Source: Candidatus Iainarchaeum sp.
GTDB lineage: Archaea; Iainarchaeota; Iainarchaeia; Iainarchaeales; JAFGBZ01
Direction of reading: 5' to 3'
NCBI GenBank assembly: GCA_016218635.1
Contig: JACRDJ010000107.1
Span: 1 to 12,121 of the forward strand
Length of the DNA stretch: 12,121 nucleotides
Part shown: positions 7,610 to 12,121 of the stretch, piece after piece
Numbering within the stretch: the stretch's first letter is position 1
How the letters are laid out: every line of letters starts with the position of its first letter
Made by a program: the position numbers and the translations under genes
The notes under the pieces: generated by a model
Seen by the model: only the letters and a program-made list of their open reading frames with translations
Told to the model about the DNA's origin: nothing
The model's database searches: none

Positions 7610-7831
7610 ATGAAACAGGATTTTGACGTTGTATTGGAACAGGATAAAAAAACCAAGCAGTTTTATGCATCGGTTCCGGCGTTGCCGGGCTGTTACTCGT
7701 ATGCGGACGACCTGGAAGGCCTGATGAAAAATATCGCGGAAGCCATTGAACTGCACCTGGAAGTCCTGCATGGGAAAAAACGCGTTTTGGCGCCCAACCC
7801 GGTGCTGGGCATGGTTAAGGTAACGGTATGA
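7610..7831 (+). CDS. hicB: HicB-family antitoxin (first module)
   Basis: This is a 73-residue HicB partial RNase-H-fold antitoxin. It has the family pattern 'DFDVVLEQDKKTKQFYASVP', 'LPGCYSYADDLEGLMKNIAE' and a helix 'AIELHLEVL'. HicB neutralises the mRNA-cleaving toxin HicA by direct binding. No separate DNA-binding domain is visible at the C-terminus ('GMVKVTV'). The ATG at 7610, preceded by GGTGGA, gives a typical N-terminus; the ATG at 7583 would add nine residues. The stop overlaps the ATG of hicA by four bases (ATGA), implying translational coupling. The toxin gene is frameshifted, so this antitoxin may be an orphan. Confidence 0.85.
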   Translation: MKQDFDVVLEQDKKTKQFYASVPALPGCYSYADDLEGLMKNIAEAIELHLEVLHGKKRVLAPNPVLGMVKVTV

Positions 7832-8053
7832 GGCTTCCGGTTCTTTACCCCAAGGACCTCATTAAAATCGTTCTTAATCCGGGATTCATCGAAGTCCGCC
7901 CAGAAGGGTTCCCACAAAACGTTCACGCATCCGGGCGGAAGAATTCTCACCATTGCGTTTCATGCCAACAAACCCATCCCACCCGGCCTGCTGAATAAAA
8001 TCATGAAGCAGGAACTCCGGCTGGGCCGCGAAGGGTTCCTGAAATTCGTTTGA
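7828..8053 (+). pseudogene. hicA: HicA toxin gene broken by a one-base frameshift
   Basis: The frame opens with 'MRLPVLYPKDLIKIVLNPGF' and 'IEVRP', then goes out of register and ends at a premature TAA near 7998. Removing one C from the CCC run at 7899-7901 restores a textbook HicA sequence: 'VRQKGSHKTFTHPGGRI' with the catalytic-type His in GSH, then 'LTIAFHANKPIPPGLLNKIM' and 'GREGFLKFV', ending at the TGA at 8051-8053. HicA is a small double-stranded-RNA-binding-fold ribonuclease that cleaves mRNA. The rest of the frame is free of other damage, so the mutation is very recent, or is an assembly error in a short homopolymer. The restored toxin would have 74 residues. Confidence 0.85.
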
Positions 8054-8057
8054 CTTT

Positions 8058-8095
8058 TCACTTCATTCTTTTCAGCAAATCCACCAGCCGCTGGC
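8058..8095 (-). pseudogene. duplicated 3' end of gap (last 12 codons plus stop)
   Basis: Read on the minus strand this encodes QRLVDLLKRMK and a stop, exactly the C-terminus of the GAPDH gene 0.7 kb to the right. The DNA is identical over 34 bp. The last Lys codon then differs synonymously (AAG against AAA) and the stop differs (TGA against TAA). Upstream codons in this frame (T-F-R) do not match GAPDH, so only the tail is present. It lies between the stop of hicA and the stop of the RelE-like toxin. Confidence 0.85.
8062..8095. repeat. 34-bp direct repeat, left copy
   Basis: Exact match to 8768-8801, same orientation, start-to-start distance 706 bp. The pair brackets the RelE-like toxin-antitoxin genes. 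Confidence 0.95.
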
Positions 8096-8108
8096 GGAAC
8101 GTGTCCGT

Positions 8109-8453
8109 TCAGCTCGTTTTGTACCCGAATTTCCGGTCGTATTCTTTGTGGCTCATGTATTCGAGGTAAATCAGGATGAATTTGACCTGCTGGCCGGTGA
8201 TGGTATAGATGAGGCGCCAGTTGGAATCCAGATTCATTTTCCAGAGGCTGGTTATTCCGTATTTTTGAATGTATTCGCGGGGCCAGAGTTTGCGCGGGAT
8301 TTTTTTGCCGGCTTCAATGTTTTGGGCCAGTTTGGCCGTGGCCCGGCTGACGCATTCCAGAATGTATCTTGCTTCCCCGTTTCCTTTTTCAGCCCTAACG
8401 CTGAGGTTCACGTACGCTTCATTGAATTCAGCCGAATAACGTATTTCATGCAT
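8109..8453 (-). CDS. RelE/ParE-superfamily toxin
   Basis: This 114-residue protein resembles archaeal RelE-like toxins. The helical N-terminal half is followed by the conserved strand region 'SLWKMNLDSNWRLIYTI', 'VKFILIYLEYMSHKEYDRKF' and a terminal 'GY' motif. Members of this superfamily typically cleave mRNA at the ribosome (RelE) or poison gyrase (ParE); which applies here is not settled by sequence. The ATG at 8453 is chosen over an in-frame TTG at 8474 because it gives the usual start 'MHEIRYSAEF'. It overlaps the upstream putative antitoxin gene by eight bases, so the two are translationally coupled. The stop lies 13 bases from the 34-bp repeat. Confidence 0.8.
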   Translation of the reverse strand: MHEIRYSAEFNEAYVNLSVRAEKGNGEARYILECVSRATAKLAQNIEAGKKIPRKLWPREYIQKYGITSLWKMNLDSNWRLIYTITGQQVKFILIYLEYMSHKEYDRKFGYKTS

Positions 8454-8730
8454 GAGCGGGCACGCTCTGGTCAATCAGTTTTTGGATTTTGGGGTTATCC
8501 GCAAATACCCACATCAGCCGGTCGTCTTTGGTCAGCATGACTTTCCGTGATTTAATCAGGTATTCAATAACGGTTTTATAGGTTTGATACATGACTTTTT
8601 TGGGAAGCTTTTTCCAGAGTGCCGTTCGCTTCGGATAGTTATCCGCATTTCGGATGGCGTCCTCAATCATGAGCACGGTATCCAGTCTTGGGTAATGCAG
8701 GATACTGGTTCTAGGTTCCATAAGAATCAT
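8446..8730 (-). CDS. putative antitoxin of the RelE-like toxin, winged-helix-like
   Basis: This encodes 94 residues. The pattern 'LDTVLMIEDAIRNADNYPKR', 'LWKKLPKKVMYQTYKTVIEY' and 'RKVMLTKDDRLMWVF' is a helix-helix-recognition-helix run followed by a beta hairpin, as in a winged helix. I infer a DNA-binding antitoxin from its fold-like pattern, small size and eight-base overlap with the toxin start. It is not a ribbon-helix-helix RelB. The ATG at 8730 is consistent with a leaderless mRNA from the TATA-like box at 8751-8758; an ATG at 8721 would give 91 residues. Confidence 0.7.
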   Translation of the reverse strand: MILMEPRTSILHYPRLDTVLMIEDAIRNADNYPKRTALWKKLPKKVMYQTYKTVIEYLIKSRKVMLTKDDRLMWVFADNPKIQKLIDQSVPAHA

Positions 8731-8750
8731 ATACGTTTATATGATAACCT

Positions 8751-8758
8751 AATTTAAA
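8751..8758 (-). promoter_or_regulatory. TATA-like box of the RelE-like toxin-antitoxin operon
   Basis: TTTAAATT on the minus strand is centred about 25 bases before the ATG at 8730. It lies between the gap stop (8764-8766) and the operon, so the module carries its own promoter. A second TATAAAC closer to the ATG would start transcription inside the gene. Confidence 0.45.
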
Positions 8759-8763
8759 CCCCT

Positions 8764-9756
8764 TTATTTCATTCTTTTCAGCAAATCCACCAGCCGCTGG
8801 CTGTACCCGATTTCGTTGTCATACCAGGCCAGCACTTTCACGAGGTTTCCGCCGATGACCTTGGTTTCCAGGGAATCGAATACTGCGGAGTGCCGGTTTC
8901 CGATGACATCACTGGACACGATGGGGTCGGAGCAGTATTCGAGCACTTCCTTTAATGCGCCCTGCGCGGCTTTCTTGAATGCCGCATTCACTTCCTCCAC
9001 CGTGGTGTTTTTTTCGGTGACGCACACGAGGTCCACCAGGGAACCATCCATGACGGGCGCCCGGATGGAGATTCCGTCCATTTTTCCTTTCAGTGCCGGA
9101 ACCGCTTTCCCGATGGCTTTGGCAGCCCCCGTGGAAGTGGGAATCAGATTCGTGGCCGCGTTGCGGGCTCTCCTCAAATCCTTGTGCGGGGCATCGAGTA
9201 TGCGCTGGTCATTGGTGTAGGCATGAATGGTGGTCATGAACCCTTTCTGGATTCCGAAACTCTCCTGCAATACTTTCACGACGGGCGCCAAGCAGTTGGT
9301 GGTGCAGGAAGCGTTGTCCATGATGGTTTCCCCTTTGCGGAGCGGGTCTTCGTTCACTCCCAACACGATGGATGGAATGCTTTCATCTTTTCCCGGCGCG
9401 CTTAAAATCACTTTTTTGGCGCCGGCCAGGATGTGTTTCTGGCAGGCTTCCCGGGTGGTGAACACGCCCGTGCACTCGAGTACCACGTCCACGTTCAGTT
9501 TCTTCCAGGGCAAGGAAGCGGGGTCTTTTTCGGAGAAGAACGGAATGGAGTCCCCGGCCACAATCAATTCGTTGGGTCTGGCTTCAATGGGCACGTCCAT
9601 TTTTCCGTGCACGGAATCGTATTTGAGCAAATGCGCGGCCGTTTTCGTATCCCCTAATTCATTGATTCCCACCCATTCAATGTCGGACTCCGCCCAGCCC
9701 AGGCGGAACGCCATTCTTCCAATCCGACCAAACCCGTTGATTGCCACGCGAACCAT
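8764..9756 (-). CDS. gap: glyceraldehyde-3-phosphate dehydrogenase, class I (bacterial type)
   Basis: This 330-residue enzyme oxidises and phosphorylates glyceraldehyde-3-phosphate to 1,3-bisphosphoglycerate with NAD(P), reversibly. It shows the Rossmann 'INGFGRIGR' (6-14), the active-site 'NASCTTNC' with C151, the catalytic 'TIHAYTNDQ' with H178, 'RRARNAATNLIPTSTGAAKA' and 'WYDNEIGYSQRLVDLL'. E33 in 'INELGD' stands where NAD-preferring enzymes carry Asp, so NAD preference is plausible. Most archaea use the distinct archaeal GAPDH (about 340 residues), so this copy looks acquired from bacteria. GAGGGAT lies about eight bases before the ATG at 9756. The last 34 bp of coding sequence before the final A and stop are duplicated at 8062-8095. 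Confidence 0.96.
   Translation of the reverse strand: MVRVAINGFGRIGRMAFRLGWAESDIEWVGINELGDTKTAAHLLKYDSVHGKMDVPIEARPNELIVAGDSIPFFSEKDPASLPWKKLNVDVVLECTGVFTTREACQKHILAGAKKVILSAPGKDESIPSIVLGVNEDPLRKGETIMDNASCTTNCLAPVVKVLQESFGIQKGFMTTIHAYTNDQRILDAPHKDLRRARNAATNLIPTSTGAAKAIGKAVPALKGKMDGISIRAPVMDGSLVDLVCVTEKNTTVEEVNAAFKKAAQGALKEVLEYCSDPIVSSDVIGNRHSAVFDSLETKVIGGNLVKVLAWYDNEIGYSQRLVDLLKRMK
8768..8801. repeat. 34-bp direct repeat, right copy (within the 3' end of gap)
   Basis: Exact match to 8062-8095. Identity ends on the left one base before the final base of the last Lys codon. On the right it ends inside the Ser codon of the C-terminal 'GYSQRL'. Confidence 0.95.
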
Positions 9757-9791
9757 AATTGAATCCCTCGCTTCCCTTTGAATGACGGGGT

Positions 9792-9803
9792 TTTTTTTAA
9801 TGT
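9792..9803 (-). promoter_or_regulatory. possible TATA box of gap
   Basis: ACATTAAAAAAA on the minus strand lies about 40 bases before the gap ATG. It would give a leader of roughly 15 bases that includes GAGGGAT. The A-run makes the exact box uncertain. Confidence 0.3.
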
Positions 9804-9807
9804 TTGG

Positions 9808-9839
9808 GTGAAGAAAAAGAAGGCGGGCCCGAAGGCCCG
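9808..9839 (-). terminator. hairpin plus U-tract terminator after the lipoprotein gene
   Basis: On the minus strand CGGGCC-TTCG-GGCCCG forms a perfect 6-bp GC stem closed by a C(UUCG)G tetraloop. A pyrimidine tract rich in U follows (CCTTCTTTTTCTTC). It starts seven bases after the lipoprotein stop and ends before the gap promoter, so it insulates gap from upstream transcription. Confidence 0.75.
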
Positions 9840-9845
9840 ATACGA

Positions 9846-10277
9846 TTACTTGCAGCAGAGCGTGTGCACCTGACCGGCCACAAGTACATCTCCAAAATAG
9901 GGTTCAGCTAAGCCGGAACCCGTCCCCCGGGTACAGTTCAACGGCGTTGACTCTATGGAGACATTTGGATCATAGGGTATAGTTTGCATGGTTCTACTTT
10001 GGATTTTGCCACTACATGTTCCATTAGTTGAATCATAGTAGTCGACACTGTTCCTAGCAATTGCCCCGCCCCCGGTTTTGTAACCCTTCGCTTTACAAAA
10101 ACTATCCGGGCTCATCGGATTCGACTGGTCAAACATTACAAGCTGGCACGCTGGTTGGGCTACGAGTTGACCGGCAGGCAGTCCGATTGCCTCTCCCGTG
10201 CTGTTTCCACCCTGGATTTGCGTGCACCCGCTTAGTACCAGTAAAATTCCGATTAATCCGATTCCGATCCATTTCAT
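9846..10277 (-). CDS. secreted lipoprotein, cysteine-rich, unknown function
   Basis: This 143-residue protein has a short basic N-terminus, a hydrophobic core ('IGIGLIGILLVL') and a lipobox 'LSGC' with the lipid-accepting Cys at about residue 17. The protein is therefore probably membrane-anchored outside the cell. The mature part is Gly/Ser/Thr-rich with about six further cysteines, including the terminal 'LCCK', which suggests disulfides. No family recognised. AGGAGG is ideally spaced (seven bases) for the ATG at 10277 and too close for the ATG at 10283, so the later start is chosen. The gene has its own TATA box and a strong terminator, so it is likely monocistronic. Confidence 0.75.
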   Translation of the reverse strand: MKWIGIGLIGILLVLSGCTQIQGGNSTGEAIGLPAGQLVAQPACQLVMFDQSNPMSPDSFCKAKGYKTGGGAIARNSVDYYDSTNGTCSGKIQSRTMQTIPYDPNVSIESTPLNCTRGTGSGLAEPYFGDVLVAGQVHTLCCK

Positions 10278-10315
10278 TTTCATTCCTCCTTCATTGGAAT
10301 GAATGTATTGTGTTC

Positions 10316-10323
10316 GGGGGGGG
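10316..10323 (+). repeat. G8 homopolymer beside the lipoprotein TATA box
   Basis: Eight consecutive G residues (C on the minus strand) lie between the TATA box and the predicted transcription start of the lipoprotein gene. Length changes here would alter promoter spacing; whether they occur is unknown. Confidence 0.8.
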
Positions 10324-10330
10324 TATTATA
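10324..10330 (-). promoter_or_regulatory. TATA box of the lipoprotein gene
   Basis: TATAATA on the minus strand is preceded by AAAAAG, a possible purine-rich BRE. It is centred about 50 bases before the ATG at 10277, giving a leader of about 25 bases that includes AGGAGG. Confidence 0.55.
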
Positions 10331-10496
10331 CTTTTTGGTGGGGTGGTTTAGCGGTGTCAGCCTGTTTGAGTGCGGCTCCTGCAAAGCAGGGCTTTCGGTT
10401 CTCGGAGCATGGCTTGCCGTAGGCAACCCTCGTTCCCGCCTGGCGAAACAGGCGTCGGACGTGTCGGCGGCAGCGGCACGGGGGCACAAAAAGTAT
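10328..10496. other. GC-rich element bounded by 10-bp inverted repeats, with several hairpins
   Basis: ATACTTTTTG at 10328-10337 is perfectly inverted at 10487-10496 (CAAAAAGTAT). Inside are three short perfect hairpins: CCTGC-AAA-GCAGG (10378-10390), TTGCC-GTA-GGCAA (10414-10426) and CGCCTG-GCGAAA-CAGGCG (10437-10454). GCCTGTTT (10360-10367) can also pair with AAACAGGC (10446-10453), enclosing the first two. Translations in all frames look non-coding. It could be a structured RNA, a small non-autonomous mobile element or a complex promoter region. Each inverted repeat merges with an outward-facing TATA box. Confidence 0.5.
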
Positions 10497-10501
10497 TAAA
10501 T
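10494..10501 (+). promoter_or_regulatory. TATA box of the second hicBA operon
   Basis: TATTAAAT is preceded by AAAAAG. It is centred about 35 bases before the ATG at 10532, so the leader would be only some nine bases. It resembles the lipoprotein promoter, in opposite orientation. Confidence 0.5.
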
Positions 10502-10531
10502 GGAACCGGACCCATATTGATTGGTGCTTTA

Positions 10532-10741
10532 ATGAAATTGCATGTAGTGCTGGAAGCCCAGCCGGAGGGTGGTTATACAGTTTATATTCCGGAGTTGCCT
10601 GGCTGCATTTCCCAGGGTGAAACCAGGAAGGAAGCCCTGAAAAATATTTGGGAAGCACGGGAACTATATTTGGAAGAGCTTTCCAAGACCCAACTACAGC
10701 AGGTTTCCAAACGCGTTCAGATTCTTGAAACCGTGGTCTGA
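10532..10741 (+). CDS. hicB: HicB-family antitoxin (second module)
   Basis: This 69-residue protein shows the HicB pattern 'KLHVVLEAQPEGGYTVYIPE', 'LPGCISQGETRKEALKNIWE' and the helix 'ARELYLEEL'. It neutralises the HicA encoded next to it. The frame stays open upstream to about 10370, but that stretch is the GC-rich element and has no HicB-like sequence; the ATG at 10532 gives the normal start. No added DNA-binding domain is visible. The stop shares one base with the hicA start (TGATG), indicating coupled translation. Sequence divergence from the first module argues against a recent local duplication. Confidence 0.88.
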   Translation: MKLHVVLEAQPEGGYTVYIPELPGCISQGETRKEALKNIWEARELYLEELSKTQLQQVSKRVQILETVV

Positions 10742-10953
10742 TGCGCCTGCCGGTTGTTTCTGGCTTGGACTGCATCAAGGTGGCTTCAAAACTTGGTTTT
10801 TTCATCCGGCGGCGGAATGGCAGTCATGTCATTTTGCGAAACAACGGAACGATGCTGGTGGTGCCCATGCATCAGTCACTTAAAACGGGAACGTTCAGGG
10901 AAGTTCTGAAAACGCTTAATCTTTCGCCTCAACAATTCGAAGAATGGCTCTAA
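10741..10953 (+). CDS. hicA: HicA-family mRNA interferase toxin (second module, intact)
   Basis: This 70-residue toxin has the family layout: 'MRLPVVSGLDCIKVASKLGF', the catalytic-type His in 'NGSHVILRN' (about residue 28), 'TMLVVPMHQSLKTGTFREVL' and the closing helix 'LNLSPQQFEEWL'. HicA proteins cleave mRNA and are held inactive by HicB. Unlike the hicA at 7828, the frame is intact, so the module may be functional. The gene starts within the hicB stop codon and ends one base before the stop of the convergent hel308 gene. Confidence 0.88.
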   Translation: MRLPVVSGLDCIKVASKLGFFIRRRNGSHVILRNNGTMLVVPMHQSLKTGTFREVLKTLNLSPQQFEEWL

Positions 10954-10954
10954 T

Positions 10955-12121
10955 TTATCCTTCAAACCCAGCCAGTTCCGCCTGCTCGGTGGGTGCGTGT
11001 TCCCATTTGTTTTTTTCTTCCGGGGAAGCCGGTGTTCCGGCCTGTTTTTTGAGCGCTTCCGCGGTCTTGCTGCCCAGGATGCCGGCCAGTACTTCAAAGG
11101 GGGTGGTGCGGATTTCCTGCGCGGAGTGAATGCGGGCACTGAATAGTTTGCGTCCGCGCACGCGTCCGATTCCGCGGAATTCGCATAAGGGCACCAGTTC
11201 TTCTTTGATTCCGTGCTTGAGGCGCTTGCGGAGCCTGGCCAGTTGCATGCGGGGGGTTTGTGCGTCTTTTACGAATGCGCATAGTTCTCCGGCCGCGTAA
11301 TTAAGCCAGTCGGTGACTTGGAGGCGGTTGAAGAGGATTCCGGGAGGAATGCTGTAATCCTTCATGAGCTGTTCCTCGGTTTTTTCCTCCACCCATTCGC
11401 GGAGCAGGAGTGCGGAATTGAATTTGGAGAGAATGGTATTATCCGAATGCATTTCCTGGTCCACATTCACGGGCAGGTTCGGTTTTTCCCGCCTCAGTTC
11501 CTCCCATACGCGGGCTTCCTGGGCCTTGGGCACGTTCACCCACGGGCCGGATTCGGTTGAATCCGAAAGCAGGTAAAGATAGTACAAGGGGTTCTCTGCG
11601 GGCTTTTGGAGTCCGTTGAGGTAGCGGTGTGCGGTTAAGGGGTCCAGGTAGAGTTCGCTGACCCGTCTTCCGAGTTTCGTGGTTTTGAATTCCCGTTCAT
11701 CGGCTTCAATAAACCCCATTTTTTCGAGTTCGCGGAGCGTGTTCGTCAGTTTTCCGAAGAGGCCGCGAATGTTTTTGTTCTGGGCCGCATAAAACGTTTT
11801 TCCGAAAAACGATTCCAGGGAGGCCAGATCAAAAACGAATTCCCCCGCAATGGCGCTTAAGAGAATGGTGCGCTGCAGGCTTTCCTCCCCCAGCCGGGAC
11901 TCCACGGGTTCGATTTCCCCTTCAATGTAGTGTTCGCGCAGGCGTTCAGATTCCGTTTCCGTCCGGGCCACCAGTACGGCCTCTCCGCGGGAATCGTATT
12001 TGGGCCGGCCGGCGCGGCCCGACATTTGCTTGAATTCCCTTACTTCCAGGGGTTCCATTCCTCCGGTTCCGAACCGGTATAATTGCGGAATAATGACCCG
12101 GAATGCGGGTAAATTAATGCC
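10955..12121 (-). CDS. hel308: Hel308-type ATP-dependent DNA helicase, C-terminal part
   Basis: The frame is open to the right edge, so the N-terminal half, including the Walker motifs, lies outside; 388 residues are visible. Hel308 is an archaeal Ski2-like 3'-5' helicase acting at stalled replication forks. The visible part begins near motif V ('GINLPAFRVIIP'), then motif VI 'QMSGRAGRPKYDSRG'. The winged-helix region follows ('LTNTLRELEKMGFIEADERE', 'TKLGRRVSELYLDP'), then the ratchet helices. The helix-hairpin-helix domain V ends it ('GIKEELVPLCEFRGIGRVRG', 'GILGSKTAEAL'). The C-terminal tail 'TEQAELAGFEG' loosely resembles a Q-x-x-L-x-x-F interaction motif. The ATG at 12058 is internal, since upstream codons match the family. 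Confidence 0.93.
   Translation of the reverse strand, partial: GINLPAFRVIIPQLYRFGTGGMEPLEVREFKQMSGRAGRPKYDSRGEAVLVARTETESERLREHYIEGEIEPVESRLGEESLQRTILLSAIAGEFVFDLASLESFFGKTFYAAQNKNIRGLFGKLTNTLRELEKMGFIEADEREFKTTKLGRRVSELYLDPLTAHRYLNGLQKPAENPLYYLYLLSDSTESGPWVNVPKAQEARVWEELRREKPNLPVNVDQEMHSDNTILSKFNSALLLREWVEEKTEEQLMKDYSIPPGILFNRLQVTDWLNYAAGELCAFVKDAQTPRMQLARLRKRLKHGIKEELVPLCEFRGIGRVRGRKLFSARIHSAQEIRTTPFEVLAGILGSKTAEALKKQAGTPASPEEKNKWEHAPTEQAELAGFEG

Noticed and set aside
8148..8540. 130-codon open frame on the plus strand over the RelE-like toxin
   Set aside because: It is antisense to the toxin, whose family motifs and overlap with its partner support the minus strand.
8062..8801. Insertion sequence or composite transposon bounded by the 34-bp repeats
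   Set aside because: No transposase and no terminal inverted repeats are visible inside. The repeats are a coding gene tail, longer than usual target-site duplications.
9227..9781. 184-codon open frame on the plus strand over gap
   Set aside because: It is the antisense shadow of a strongly conserved GAPDH gene.
10337..10430. tRNA-like stretch (TGGTTTAGCGGT followed by CTGCAAA, resembling a D-arm and a Cys anticodon loop)
   Set aside because: The anticodon stem does not pair, no T-arm (GTTC-R-A) is present, and no 3' acceptor strand matches GGTGGGG. On the minus strand an apparent ACCA end also lacks a T-arm.
10370..10531. N-terminal extension of the second HicB up to 10370
   Set aside because: The extension is Gly/Arg/Pro-rich translation of the GC-rich hairpin element, lies upstream of the TATA box, and is not HicB-like.
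10326..10805. 159-codon open frame on the minus strand
   Set aside because: It is antisense to hicB and hicA and runs through the hairpin element. It has low-complexity composition and no recognisable domain.
1..12121. CRISPR array, rRNA or replication origin
   Set aside because: No regularly spaced repeats, rRNA-like segments or clustered origin-box-like repeats were seen.

Overview
The window looks archaeal. It carries the C-terminal half of a Hel308-type helicase, a cupin-type glucose-6-phosphate isomerase, an archaeal-style phosphoglycerate kinase, a CoaBC of the archaeal kind, a PRC-barrel protein and an NFACT (RqcH/NEMF) protein. Several genes have TATA-like boxes about 25-28 bases before the start codon, as expected for leaderless archaeal mRNAs. 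The GAPDH is the bacterial class I type. With the compact layout and short genes this suggests a DPANN-like lineage (for example Diapherotrites or Micrarchaeota), but that placement is inference.

Layout. Positions 1-1326 (+) hold the 3' part of a helical, C-terminally membrane-anchored protein, tail to tail with a small membrane protein (1323-1568, -). A PRC-barrel gene (1712-1984, +) converges on a truncated NFACT gene (1988-3088, -). NFACT is divergent from coaBC (3212-4414, +), which converges on pgk (4422-5603, -). Upstream of pgk lies an unrecognised gene (5699-6640, -), divergent from the cupin isomerase (6741-7529, +). An accessory patch follows: hicB with a frameshifted hicA (7610-8053, +), and a RelE-like toxin with its putative winged-helix partner (8109-8730, -). 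Next come gap (8764-9756, -) and a lipoprotein (9846-10277, -). A GC-rich intergenic element bounded by inverted repeats (10328-10496), a second, intact hicBA pair (10532-10953, +) and hel308 (10955-12121, -, running off the right edge) complete the window.

How they fit together. pgi, gap and pgk serve glycolysis/gluconeogenesis; they are neighbours but on separate promoters. coaBC makes 4'-phosphopantetheine for CoA. NFACT belongs to ribosome quality control, and Hel308 to replication-fork repair. Three toxin-antitoxin modules lie within 3.4 kb. The RelE-like one sits between gap and a second copy of the last 12 codons of gap: a 34-bp exact direct repeat, then a synonymous Lys codon and a different stop codon. 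This looks like insertion at, or duplication of, the 3' end of gap, and is the most striking observation here.

No rRNA, convincing tRNA, transposase, integrase or CRISPR array was seen. The longest stretch without a gene is 10278-10531, described below.
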